Part shown: in pieces, positions 15,945 to 22,416 of the stretch
How the letters are laid out: each line of letters opens with the position of its first letter
Position numbering within the stretch: the stretch's first letter is position 1
Made by a program: the position numbers and the translations under genes
The notes under the pieces: generated by a model
Told to the model about the DNA's origin: nothing
What the model saw: the letters and a program-made list of their open reading frames with translations, nothing else
The model's database searches: none
Assembly: GCA_902363455.1 (NCBI GenBank)
Contig: CABJAC010000013.1
Span: 1 to 22,416, forward strand
Source of the DNA: Caryophanales bacterium
Lineage (GTDB): Bacteria > Bacillota > Bacilli > Exiguobacteriales > Exiguobacteriaceae
DNA: 22,416 bases
Direction of reading: 5' to 3'

Positions 15945-17720
15945 ATGAGAATCACGACAGGATATGTCTTAGTCTTCACCCTAGCATTTGGTTTAGTACT
16001 AACACTTTTTTCAGTTCGCGATCAGTTAGGTCTTGCGACGGAACTGTTCACTTGGGCAGAACGGCAGACTGAAGATCGTCCCCTCGCTTCTTACCAACCA
16101 ATCACCGTCACGTATCAAAAAGAACGCCTCGAATTGTATGACGGCTTACGCCGGAACGATTTAGCGGCAAATGCTTTACCTCCAAAGGTCGAACAAGCGT
16201 TTATCGCCATCGAAGACCGGCGTTTTTATCAGCATGACGGATATGATATCACTGGTATTTTGCGAGCGTTTACAGAAAATCAGACAGGAAATGATAAAGG
16301 TCAAGGTGGCAGTACCATCACTCAACAGTTAGCACGGATGACATATCTTTCCAACGAAAAAACCTATACTAGAAAAATAAAAGAAATTTTAATCGCAACG
16401 GCTTTAGAAAAAAAATATTCAAAAAAAGAGTTGCTGACGGCTTATGTCAATCAGGCCTATTTCTCCAATAATATTTATGGAATTGAAATGGCTGCGACTT
16501 CTTATCTCGGAAAACACGCAAAGGATTTAAATTGGTCGGAAGTCAGCTATTTAGCAGCGATTCCGAATAATCCTTCCCTTTACAATCCATTGCGTTTCCC
16601 AAAAAATACGGAAAAACGGCAACAACGGATTATAAAGGCGCTGCAACAGACAAAAGCAGTATCCGGGAAAGTCCGTCGGCAACCCGTTCAAATTTCGTTC
16701 CAAAAACCCGTAATCCGTTATCCGGATTACATTGACGCAAGCGTATCGGAAGCAATTCGCAAAACTTCTGCACTAAAAAAAATCAGTCTGCCACAAGCGA
16801 AGCAGTACCTCCATGAACACGGTGCCGTCATCCAGACCTATCTTGATCCGGCTGAGCAGATTCGCGCCAAACAGGCCATTCAAAAGCTTCCGTCTCCCAT
16901 CGAAGGGGCCTATGTCGGAATTGATGGTAAAACACGTGGAGTCACGGCACTTGTCGGTAATAAATTAAACGTCTCCGGTCAGCTGAACAGGGCTGTTCAG
17001 TCCTATCGCCAACCTGGATCGACTTTAAAACCACTGCTCGTCTATGGTCCGTATCTAGAAAAAACAAAGAAAACCTTATCGAGCCGTCTTGATGGAAGTC
17101 CGGTTTGTTTTGATGGATACTGTCCGCAAAACAGCAGTAACCGCGTCCTTGGAAGTGTGACCATTGCGGATGCGATTGCATATTCGTATAACACACCGGC
17201 CTTGCGGGCATTCTCTGTTTCCTTTAGTGAAGGCTTGAAGACGATTCGACCATTTCGTTTCAGCCAATGGACCGATGAAGACAATTCTTATAACAGTGCT
17301 CTAGGCGGTCTAAAATATGGTGTCAGTCCACTTGAACTGACGAATTCCTATACGACCTTCGTCAATGACGGACTGTACAGTCCATCCTCGATGATTCGTA
17401 CCATCACGACAGATCAAGGCACGTTGTTGCGGCATACGTTATCAACGGATCGTATTTGGTCGAGCCGAACGAATCAACTGCTCCGTCAAGGTCTTCGTAA
17501 CGTCATGACATATGGAACCGGACGCTTGGGTTATGATGGAACTGCTTCTTATATTGGAGGGAAAACGGGGACGACGAACGACAATAAGGATATGTGGTTC
17601 GTCGGAATAAAAGATCAACATGTCGGAGGGATTTGGCTTGGTGCCGATCTGCCACGCGCCTTTCCTGTCGAAGCGAACAGCACGTTACAAGTCAAGACAT
17701 GGGCTTCCATCGTCCAGTGA
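15945..17720 (+). CDS. Short class A penicillin-binding protein (transglycosylase/transpeptidase)
   Basis: A 591-residue bifunctional cell-wall synthase. A single N-terminal membrane anchor (about 4-24) follows only three residues, so the rest is outside the cell. The GT51 domain has EDRRFYQHDG with catalytic Glu90, QGGSTITQQLAR (120-131) and the RKIKEIL-KK-SKKELL-YVNQAYF block (143-173). The transpeptidase domain has all three motifs: STLK with Ser359, SYN (414-416) and KTGT (540-543). It ends soon after KTGT and is shorter than typical B. subtilis PbpF or PbpG (about 690-715 residues), with a compact transpeptidase part and no extra C-terminal domain. The start at 15945 follows AAAGGAG. It diverges from glgC and converges with the next gene with one base between stop codons. 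It is probably a minor or sporulation-type PBP relative (inference). Confidence 0.92.
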   Translation: MRITTGYVLVFTLAFGLVLTLFSVRDQLGLATELFTWAERQTEDRPLASYQPITVTYQKERLELYDGLRRNDLAANALPPKVEQAFIAIEDRRFYQHDGYDITGILRAFTENQTGNDKGQGGSTITQQLARMTYLSNEKTYTRKIKEILIATALEKKYSKKELLTAYVNQAYFSNNIYGIEMAATSYLGKHAKDLNWSEVSYLAAIPNNPSLYNPLRFPKNTEKRQQRIIKALQQTKAVSGKVRRQPVQISFQKPVIRYPDYIDASVSEAIRKTSALKKISLPQAKQYLHEHGAVIQTYLDPAEQIRAKQAIQKLPSPIEGAYVGIDGKTRGVTALVGNKLNVSGQLNRAVQSYRQPGSTLKPLLVYGPYLEKTKKTLSSRLDGSPVCFDGYCPQNSSNRVLGSVTIADAIAYSYNTPALRAFSVSFSEGLKTIRPFRFSQWTDEDNSYNSALGGLKYGVSPLELTNSYTTFVNDGLYSPSSMIRTITTDQGTLLRHTLSTDRIWSSRTNQLLRQGLRNVMTYGTGRLGYDGTASYIGGKTGTTNDNKDMWFVGIKDQHVGGIWLGADLPRAFPVEANSTLQVKTWASIVQ

Positions 17721-17721
17721 C

Positions 17722-18288
17722 TTATTTCGGAAATAAAACTGCCTCTCCAAGTGAATTGAACAAACTTAAACCGACCCATGCCAGACCAGCCAGTAATAGT
17801 CCCCAGGCGAGGAAAAGAAAGATGACCAGCCCAACCGCGCCGGCGGAAGACGTCATTTTACTGATTTGAAACACGTAAAAGAAAAAGTAGATTAAAAAGG
17901 AACTGGTCAAAACTAAACAAACGAGCGGGAACGACGTCATGAATGCAAAACTGATACATCCTCCGACCAACAGGAGAATGCTTCCGGGACGCAACATGCT
18001 TAACGTCGTTCCAACCTGTTCTTTGATGAAAAAGGCAAAGCCCAGTTGATTGATTGTGTCTGAAATCAGCTTCAACGAACTAAAAATCATGAAGTAAATA
18101 ATTAAAAAACCAAGCCAGACAAGAAGTTTCGTATTGCGCGCAGTTAATATCTGCAATAGCTCGTCGTACACACCAACATCGTTTAACCACATCAAAGCCA
18201 GTTCCGATGTCGCAATCGCAAGTGACGTACTGAACAGCAGAATGCTGATTAGAGGGGCATAACTCAATAAATAAACGTTCGTCCGCAT
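17722..18288 (-). CDS. Integral membrane protein, YufK-like (DUF5366)
   Basis: A 188-residue hydrophobic protein with about five membrane segments (roughly 8-28, 52-76, 98-116, 120-141, 148-175). The N-terminal stretch YLLSYAPLISILLFSTSLAIATSE and the segment SSLKLISDTINQLGFAFF remind me of the Bacillus protein YufK (DUF5366). The family match is from memory and moderate, and its function is unknown. The ATG at 18288 follows TGGAGC. Its stop codon is one base from that of the PBP gene on the other strand, with no terminator between the two, so the convergent transcripts must overlap. Confidence 0.65.
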   Translation of the reverse strand: MRTNVYLLSYAPLISILLFSTSLAIATSELALMWLNDVGVYDELLQILTARNTKLLVWLGFLIIYFMIFSSLKLISDTINQLGFAFFIKEQVGTTLSMLRPGSILLLVGGCISFAFMTSFPLVCLVLTSSFLIYFFFYVFQISKMTSSAGAVGLVIFLFLAWGLLLAGLAWVGLSLFNSLGEAVLFPK

Positions 18289-18342
18289 TTCAAAGCTCCA
18301 TTCATAGAAATTTCATATGTAGCACACAATTCCACTAACAAG

Positions 18343-18353
18343 TATACTATAAT
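18343..18353 (+). promoter_or_regulatory. -10 elements before the 30-residue membrane peptide
   Basis: Overlapping TATACT (18343-18348) and TATAAT (18348-18353, perfect) form a good -10 region 40 bp before the small gene. No clear -35 hexamer stands at the correct distance. Confidence 0.4.
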
Positions 18354-18392
18354 AGATTATATCGGTTCTTGAGACTAAAGGGGGAAGCAAAA

Positions 18393-18485
18393 ATGGCATT
18401 TATTTTAATGGTAGGCGTTAGTCTCGCTTTCTTAACAGCGATCTTTACTGCAGGCTACAACAAAAAACCTGAAGGTAACGAATAA
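18393..18485 (+). CDS. Single-span small membrane protein (30 aa)
   Basis: A short frame encoding 30 residues: one hydrophobic helix (about 2-21) beginning MAFILMVGVSLAFLTAI, then a charged tail NKKPEGNE. I do not recognise it. Evidence that it is real: a very strong ribosome binding site AAAGGGGGAAG (18378-18388) at the right distance, a perfect TATAAT upstream, normal codon use and a strong terminator starting right at its stop codon, all with no other gene in this 240-bp plus-strand segment. The design (single helix plus short polar tail) is that of small accessory subunits of membrane complexes, but no partner is visible nearby; the adjacent membrane protein is on the other strand. Confidence 0.7.
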   Translation: MAFILMVGVSLAFLTAIFTAGYNKKPEGNE

Positions 18486-18533
18486 AACAAATCCCCCTGC
18501 CCGTTCATTCGGGTCAGGGGGATTTGTTGTTTT
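18486..18533 (+). terminator. Bidirectional terminator between the 30-residue gene and trmL
   Basis: A very stable stem of about 18 bp (left arm 18486-18503, right arm 18510-18528, one bulged base) with a six-base loop is followed by a T-rich stretch. It begins directly after the small gene's stop codon and overlaps the trmL stop codon, so it probably ends both transcripts. Confidence 0.9.
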
Positions 18534-19005
18534 ACAGAAGATTCGCATATCCTTGTTGTCGAAGTGCTTCATAGACAATAATTGCCGCTGTATTCGAGAC
18601 GTTCAACGAACGAACAAGATTAGACTGCGGAAGACGGATACAACGCTCCAGATTCTCATCGATGACGTTTAAAGGTAATCCTTTCGTTTCTCGTCCGAAC
18701 ACAAAAAAGTAATCTTCTTCAACATTCGACAGATCAATTTGACTCGGATACTTTTCGCCGTACTTCGTAATGTAATAAAACGTCCCGTCCGGATGTTTAC
18801 TCCATAACTCTTCTAACGAATCATGATACCGCACATCGACGAACTCCCAATAATCCAGTCCCGCCCGTTTTAATTGTTTATCGTCCGTCGAAAATCCCAG
18901 TGGACGAATCAAATGAAGAACAGAGTGTGTCGCTGCACACGTTCTCGAAATATTTCCTGTATTTTGTGGAATTTCTGGTTGATACATCACTACATGAATA
19001 GCCAT
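18532..19005 (-). CDS. trmL: tRNA (cytidine/uridine-34 2'-O)-methyltransferase TrmL
   Basis: A 157-residue SPOUT-class methyltransferase, the length and sequence type of E. coli TrmL (YibK) and B. subtilis CspR. It uses S-adenosylmethionine to methylate the ribose of the wobble base in tRNA-Leu with anticodons CAA and UAA. Signature parts are YQPEIPQNTGNISRTC (8-23), the knot segment FVFGRETKGLP (101-111) and RLPQ ... SLNVSNTAAI (124-142). The protein should work as a dimer. Its ATG shares one base with the ogt stop codon (TAATG), with GGAGAGG upstream, so it is coupled to ogt in a queG-ogt-trmL operon. A tRNA-Leu(CAA) gene, its likely substrate, lies 2 kb upstream in the tRNA cluster. Confidence 0.93.
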   Translation of the reverse strand: MAIHVVMYQPEIPQNTGNISRTCAATHSVLHLIRPLGFSTDDKQLKRAGLDYWEFVDVRYHDSLEELWSKHPDGTFYYITKYGEKYPSQIDLSNVEEDYFFVFGRETKGLPLNVIDENLERCIRLPQSNLVRSLNVSNTAAIIVYEALRQQGYANLL

Positions 19006-19490
19006 TAACTGTCCTCTCCTAACTCATGCGCAAGTAGCGCTTCTTTATGGGCGATGCCGCTAGCAAAACCTGTCATCTTTCCTGATGCGCCGATGATTCG
19101 GTGGCACGGATAAATCAACGCGATCGGATTACGATTTAATGCTCCGCCAACCGCACGGGCTGCCTTCTCCGAACCGATCATCTGTGCGAGTTGTCCGTAA
19201 CTTGCCGTCTGTCCAAACGGAATCGTTCGCAAAGCGGTCAGGACACGTCGTTGAAAATCAGTCACCTGTAGGCGGCAAGGAATACCGTCCAATGCTTCGG
19301 GGTGCCCTTTTTCATATGATTCCAGTGCAACTGCAAGGAATTCCGGTAAAGCTGCTTCAAAATAAGCGTCTTGATGCAGATATTGTCTAAGACGTGTCAT
19401 ATCGTGTCCGAAGTCGAGATAAACGACCGTCTCGTCTTCCCAGGCGACAACGAGTTCGCCAAAGGTACAGCTGACTTTTTTATACGGCAC
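19005..19490 (-). CDS. ogt: Methylated-DNA--protein-cysteine methyltransferase
   Basis: A 161-residue suicide repair protein that takes alkyl groups from O6-alkylguanine in DNA onto its own cysteine. The active-site motif is PCHRI (128-132) with acceptor Cys129; most relatives have PCHRV. The helix-turn-helix part (about 77-121) ends with the RAVGGALNRNP block, which includes the arginine finger and Asn hinge. A GTG start at 19490 is chosen because GGAGGG precedes it at normal distance and the protein then starts MPYKK; an upstream GTG at 19508 lacks a site. It overlaps the end of queG by 11 bp and its stop codon overlaps the trmL start. The symbol follows Ogt by length and lack of an Ada domain. 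Confidence 0.92.
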   Translation of the reverse strand: MPYKKVSCTFGELVVAWEDETVVYLDFGHDMTRLRQYLHQDAYFEAALPEFLAVALESYEKGHPEALDGIPCRLQVTDFQRRVLTALRTIPFGQTASYGQLAQMIGSEKAARAVGGALNRNPIALIYPCHRIIGASGKMTGFASGIAHKEALLAHELGEDS

Positions 19491-20625
19491 GTTCCGCCCT
19501 CCATTCACTCAATAGTCGTTCGCCCTCGATCTGGACGTCGGTTGCAGAATCAACGAGCAAACGTGCTTCGATATAGTCCTTTTCCTCTTGTCCTGCAATC
19601 CGTCCGATTGCCCAAATCGCCAGCGCACGCATGTCTTCCCGTTGATCCGTTTCGGCCATCACACGTAACGCCTCCAGCGCCGTCCGGTCCTGATAATGAA
19701 CGAGTGCACAGACCGCGTTACGCTGAATTGGTTTTTTCCCGCGCCATGCTCCGGACAACGAACCGAATCGTGTCTTGAATTCACGGTTACTGAGCGAAAG
19801 CAGTGGAATCAGCAAGGGTTTGACTTGTTCCGGATCCGGTTGCAGCTCACTGTGTTGTGTGGCATGTTTTTTTCGATTATACGGACAAACCTGCTGACAG
19901 GTGTCACAGCCATATAATCGATTTCCGAGGGCATAGCGGAAGTCTTCCGGAATCAGAGTCTTCGTCTGTGTAATGAACGAGATGCATCGTTTCGCATCGA
20001 TGACGCCCGGTTCGACCAAAGCATCAGTCGGACAGGCATCGAGACATTTGTTGCATGAACCACACAACTCTTCGACGGGATTATCCGGAGGGAAATATTG
20101 ATCTGTGATCAACTCTCCTAAATACAGATAAGAGCCATGCTCCTCACTGATAATGGAGCAATTTTTCCCGCTGAATCCAATGCCCGCCCGTTCAGCAACT
20201 GCCCGGTCCACCAATTCGCCCGTATCAACCATCGAGCGGGTTCGGGCACCTGGACACAAATCTTGAATTTTTTCTTCCAACAACGTCAAGCGTTGCTTCA
20301 AAGCCTGATGATAATCCAGTCCCCAAGAAGAGCGTCCGAAAATCCCGCGGCGTTCCCCTTCTCTGCCACGTGGAGCATCCTTGAGCTTACTTGGATACGC
20401 AACAGCGATTGCGATGATGGAGACCGCATCATCAAGCAACAAGGTAGGAGTCGTACGCCGTTCAAGATCAGGCTCTTCGAAGCCAGAAGCATAGCCTTTT
20501 TCTTGTTGCTGAACGAGACGCTGTTTCATCACCAAAAAAGGATCAGCCGTCGTGATTCGGCATTCATCGATTCCAATCTCTTTGGCATACATTTGCAATT
20601 CTTTTTTCAACAATTCGCCCTGCAT
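19480..20625 (-). CDS. queG: Epoxyqueuosine reductase QueG
   Basis: A 381-residue cobalamin- and iron-sulfur-dependent enzyme that performs the last step of queuosine synthesis, reducing epoxyqueuosine at position 34 of tRNAs with GUN anticodons (His, Asp, Asn, Tyr). The N-terminal cobalamin-binding part contains VDTGELVDRA with Asp134, the conserved acid of the family. Two 4Fe-4S clusters are predicted from Cys188, 191, 194, 198 and Cys214, 240, 243, 247. The C-terminal part (about 290-375) looks like HEAT-type helical repeats. Length matches B. subtilis QueG (386). The ATG at 20625 follows GAAAGGAGAG; longer frames run into the tRNA-operon terminator. It leads the queG-ogt-trmL operon, 96 bp after the last tRNA gene, and no convincing promoter of its own is visible. 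Confidence 0.95.
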   Translation of the reverse strand: MQGELLKKELQMYAKEIGIDECRITTADPFLVMKQRLVQQQEKGYASGFEEPDLERRTTPTLLLDDAVSIIAIAVAYPSKLKDAPRGREGERRGIFGRSSWGLDYHQALKQRLTLLEEKIQDLCPGARTRSMVDTGELVDRAVAERAGIGFSGKNCSIISEEHGSYLYLGELITDQYFPPDNPVEELCGSCNKCLDACPTDALVEPGVIDAKRCISFITQTKTLIPEDFRYALGNRLYGCDTCQQVCPYNRKKHATQHSELQPDPEQVKPLLIPLLSLSNREFKTRFGSLSGAWRGKKPIQRNAVCALVHYQDRTALEALRVMAETDQREDMRALAIWAIGRIAGQEEKDYIEARLLVDSATDVQIEGERLLSEWRAERAV

Positions 20626-20671
20626 CGTATCTCTCCTTTCGCTAGTTCGCTCATTTATCTCCATGCTAAAC

Positions 20672-20714
20672 AAAAAGAGCAATGTGTCAATTAAAAACGA
20701 CACGTTGCTCTTTT
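20672..20714 (-). terminator. Terminator of the rrn-tRNA operon
   Basis: On the minus strand, a stem of about 16 bp (20714-20699 with 20688-20672, one G-U pair) around a 10-nt loop ends in five T. It lies directly after the last tRNA gene and before queG. Confidence 0.88.
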
Positions 20715-20720
20715 CAGGTA

Positions 20721-20791
20721 AGCGGGTGAAGGGAATCGAACCCTCATCATCAGCTTGGAAGGCTGAGGTTTTACCACTAAACTACACCCGC
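20721..20791 (-). tRNA. tRNA-Gly(TCC), copy 2
   Basis: The cloverleaf has acceptor GCGGGTG/CACCCGC, discriminator T and anticodon loop CTTCCAA with anticodon TCC. CCA is not encoded (TAC follows). The 71 bp are identical to the gene at 20833-20903. It is the last gene of the cluster. Confidence 0.95.
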
Positions 20792-20832
20792 ATAATCAGG
20801 TGAATCTTGATTGAGATTGTAACAAAGGTAAA

Positions 20833-20903
20833 AGCGGGTGAAGGGAATCGAACCCTCATCATCAGCTTGGAAGGCTGAGGTTTTACCACTAAACTACACC
20901 CGC
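20833..20903 (-). tRNA. tRNA-Gly(TCC), copy 1
   Basis: Identical to the gene at 20721-20791, anticodon TCC, CCA not encoded. The two copies are 41 bp apart, and both are followed downstream by AGGTA near the 3' end in plus-strand reading, which suggests a tandem duplication. Confidence 0.95.
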
Positions 20904-20907
20904 AAGA

Positions 20908-20988
20908 TACCGGTGGTCGGAATCGAACCGACACTCCAAAGGAACACGATTTTGAGTCGTGCGCGTCTACCAGTTCCGCCACACCGGC
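20908..20988 (-). tRNA. tRNA-Leu(CAA)
   Basis: An 81-nt class II tRNA with a long variable arm. The acceptor GCCGGTG pairs with CACCGGT, discriminator A. Anticodon loop CTCAAAA gives anticodon CAA. CCA is not encoded. It is an expected substrate of TrmL, encoded downstream. Confidence 0.95.
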
Positions 20989-21023
20989 ACAATCTCTTGC
21001 AAAACTATTCAATTAAGAATTAT

Positions 21024-21097
21024 TGGAGGCGCCAGTCAGAATCGAACTGACGATAGAGGAGTTGCAGTCCTCTGCCTTACCACTTGGCTATGGCGCC
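21024..21097 (-). tRNA. tRNA-Cys(GCA)
   Basis: Acceptor GGCGCCA, anticodon loop CTGCAAC (anticodon GCA), discriminator T (U in the RNA), CCA encoded. Confidence 0.95.
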
Positions 21098-21104
21098 ATT
21101 TTAT

Positions 21105-21179
21105 TGGAGCGGAAGACGGGATTCGAACCCGCGACCCCGACCTTGGCAAGGTCGTATTCTACCACTGAACTACTTCCGC
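21105..21179 (-). tRNA. tRNA-Gly(GCC)
   Basis: Acceptor GCGGAAG/CTTCCGC, anticodon loop TTGCCAA (anticodon GCC), discriminator T, CCA encoded. It is distinct from the two TCC-type glycine genes. Confidence 0.95.
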
Positions 21180-21187
21180 ACAAAAAG

Positions 21188-21259
21188 CTGGGCTGGAAGG
21201 GATCGAACCTTCGCATGCTGGAATCAAAATCCAGTGCCTTACCACTTGGCCACAGCCCA
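21188..21259 (-). tRNA. tRNA-Gln(TTG)
   Basis: Acceptor TGGGCTG/CAGCCCA, anticodon loop TTTTGAT (anticodon TTG), discriminator G, CCA not encoded. Confidence 0.95.
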
Positions 21260-21269
21260 ATAATAAGAG

Positions 21270-21343
21270 GGCGACTGATGGGAATTGAACCCACGAATGC
21301 CGGAATCACAATCCGGTGCGTTAACCACTTCGCCACAATCGCC
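21270..21343 (-). tRNA. tRNA-His(GTG)
   Basis: Anticodon loop TTGTGAT (anticodon GTG). The acceptor has the histidine-specific extra G at -1 (21343) opposite C73 (21270). CCA is not encoded. Wobble G34 makes it a queuosine (QueG) substrate. Confidence 0.95.
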
Positions 21344-21355
21344 ATACTAATAAAA

Positions 21356-21426
21356 CAGGGGCAGCAGGAATCGAACCCGCGCTGACGGTTTTGGAGACCG
21401 TAGTTCTACCGCTAAACTATGCCCCT
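21356..21426 (-). tRNA. tRNA-Trp(CCA)
   Basis: Acceptor AGGGGCA/TGCCCCT, anticodon loop CTCCAAA (anticodon CCA), discriminator G, 3' CCA not encoded. Confidence 0.95.
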
Positions 21427-21429
21427 AAG

Positions 21430-21513
21430 TGGTGGGGGGGGGCGGATTCGAACCGCCGAACCCGAGGGAGCGGATTTACAGTCCGCCGCGTTTAGCCACT
21501 TCGCTACCCCCCC
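21430..21513 (-). tRNA. tRNA-Tyr(GTA)
   Basis: An 84-nt class II tRNA with a long variable arm, anticodon loop CTGTAAA (anticodon GTA), discriminator A, CCA encoded. The acceptor stem is seven consecutive G paired with seven consecutive C, which is extreme. G34 makes it a queuosine substrate. Confidence 0.95.
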
Positions 21514-21540
21514 ACTATGGGAAATTCAATTGAATAAAAA

Positions 21541-21616
21541 TGGTGGCTTTGGACGGAATCGAACCGCCGACACAAGGATTTTCAGTCCTTTGCTCTACCA
21601 ACTGAGCTACAAAGCC
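21541..21616 (-). tRNA. tRNA-Phe(GAA)
   Basis: Acceptor GGCTTTG/CAAAGCC, anticodon loop CTGAAAA (anticodon GAA), discriminator A, CCA encoded. Confidence 0.96.
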
Positions 21617-21623
21617 TTAACAA

Positions 21624-21699
21624 TGGCGGTCCTGACGGGATTCGAACCCGCGATCTCCTGCGTGACAGGCAGGCATGTTAACCGCTACACCACAGGACC
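21624..21699 (-). tRNA. tRNA-Asp(GTC)
   Basis: Acceptor GGTCCTG/CAGGACC, anticodon loop CTGTCAC (anticodon GTC), discriminator G, CCA encoded. It is a queuosine substrate. Confidence 0.96.
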
Positions 21700-21707
21700 G
21701 TATGTAA

Positions 21708-21781
<74 letters not shown>

Positions 21782-21792
21782 ATGATAAAAAA

Positions 21793-21867
21793 TGGTGACC
21801 CGTACGGGAATCGAACCCGTGATACCGCCGTGAAAGGGCGGTGTCTTAACCGCTTGACCAACGGGCC
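21793..21867 (-). tRNA. tRNA-Glu(TTC)
   Basis: Acceptor GGCCCGT/ACGGGTC, anticodon loop CTTTCAC (anticodon TTC), discriminator A, CCA encoded. Confidence 0.95.
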
Positions 21868-21888
21868 ATCTAAAAAGTAAAATTTTTA

Positions 21889-21979
21889 TGGCGGAGAGCA
21901 AGGGATTCGAACCCTTGAGACGCTTATGACGCCTACACGATTTCCAATCGTGCTCCTTCGGCCACTCGGACAGCTCTCC
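21889..21979 (-). tRNA. tRNA-Ser(GGA)
   Basis: A 91-nt class II tRNA with a long variable arm, acceptor GGAGAGC/GCTCTCC, anticodon loop TTGGAAA (anticodon GGA), discriminator G, CCA encoded. Confidence 0.95.
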
Positions 21980-22006
21980 ATTGCTTGTGGTGAAGAAGTA
22001 AATAAA

Positions 22007-22081
22007 TGGCTCCGCAAGTAGGATTTGAACCTACGACCTACCGGTTAACAGCCGGTTGCTCTACCACTGAGCTATTGCGGA
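22007..22081 (-). tRNA. tRNA-Asn(GTT)
   Basis: Acceptor TCCGCAA/TTGCGGA, anticodon loop CTGTTAA (anticodon GTT), discriminator G, CCA encoded. It is the first tRNA after 5S rRNA, six bases downstream, and a queuosine substrate. Confidence 0.96.
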
Positions 22082-22087
22082 ACGATC

Positions 22088-22203
<116 letters not shown>

Positions 22204-22299
22204 CATCTATTATCTTAACATTATGTCTCCATAACGTCAAGCACTTTTTTTGAAAGGCTCGCGCCCTCAAAACTGAAGTCATCAACAAGATCATCTGCT

Positions 22300-22416
22300 A
22301 GAACAAGGCCTCGACCGATTAGTATCACTCAGCTCCGCATGTCGCCATGCTTCCACCCGTGACCTATCTACCTCATCGTCTCTGAGGGGTCTTTCTTGAT
22401 TACTCAAAGGGAAATC
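22300..22416 (-). rRNA. rrl: 23S ribosomal RNA, 3' end (partial)
   Basis: The minus strand reads the conserved 23S 3' terminus: GACCCCTCAGAGACGATGAG, then GGTAGATAGGTCACGGGTGG, GGCGACATGCGGAGC and ACTAATCGGTCGAGGCC. The gene continues beyond the right edge of the window. The 3' end is estimated at about 22300. The spacer to 5S (about 22204-22299) holds nothing I can recognise. Confidence 0.93.

Noticed and set aside
17721..17737. TTATTTC and GAAATAA next to the convergent stop codons as a terminator
   Set aside because: The arms are separated by a single base and cannot form a stable hairpin; there is no T run.
20626..20671. Possible promoter for queG (TTGCTC, 17 bp, GATAAA on the minus strand)
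   Set aside because: The -35 matches only three of six, the -10 four of six, and the -35 lies inside the terminator stem. It is too weak to list.
20716..20903. Two identical 71-bp units, considered as a repeat array or CRISPR start
   Set aside because: They fold as complete tRNA-Gly(TCC) genes; only two copies and no spacer pattern.

Overview
The window looks like an ordinary chromosomal segment of a Bacillales member (Bacillota). The supporting signs are strong AGGAGG-type ribosome binding sites, a yheA-yheB pair, a PucR-type regulator next to msmX, a glgC-glgD-glgA-glgP operon with the GlgD subunit found in Bacillus, and an rrn-tRNA operon whose tRNA order (Asn-Ser-Glu-fMet-Asp-Phe-Tyr-Trp-His-Gln-Gly-Cys-Leu) follows the trnD cluster of Bacillus subtilis with two genes missing. 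Exiguobacterium is my best guess from overall impression. No marker here proves it. There is no phage, transposon, CRISPR array or defence island.

Left part (1-5770): a yheB-yheA pair on the minus strand ends in two stem-loops. Diverging from it are a PucR/CdaR-type regulator and msmX, the shared ATPase of sugar ABC importers, with a near-perfect CcpA (cre) box between them. A two-gene polar amino-acid (probably cystine) ABC uptake unit follows, with no ATPase gene. Next is a 62-residue protein of unknown function behind a sigma-B-like promoter.

Middle part (5775-15740): on the minus strand lie an aldo/keto reductase, alpha-phosphoglucomutase (pgcA) and the glycogen operon glgC-glgD-glgA-glgP. 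A two-domain rhodanese is on the plus strand between pgcA and glgP. Together GlgC/GlgD make ADP-glucose, GlgA polymerises it, GlgP degrades the chain to glucose-1-phosphate and PgcA interconverts glucose-1-P and glucose-6-P. The branching enzyme glgB, first gene of this operon in B. subtilis, is absent here.

Right part (15741-22416): a short class A penicillin-binding protein diverges from glgC. It is followed by a YufK-like membrane protein, a 30-residue single-span membrane peptide, and a tightly packed queG-ogt-trmL operon. That operon lies directly downstream of the rrn operon 23S-5S-15 tRNAs, separated from it by one intrinsic terminator. QueG and TrmL both act on tRNA wobble positions, and the adjacent cluster encodes their expected substrates. 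The window ends inside the 3' end of 23S rRNA.

Start codons were re-chosen from ribosome binding sites and family length wherever the longest reading frame was implausible. I see no convincing new biological system. The points most worth a second look are the two small proteins, the ATPase-less transporter, the missing glgB, several candidate operators, and the tRNA cluster with wobble-modification genes next to it.
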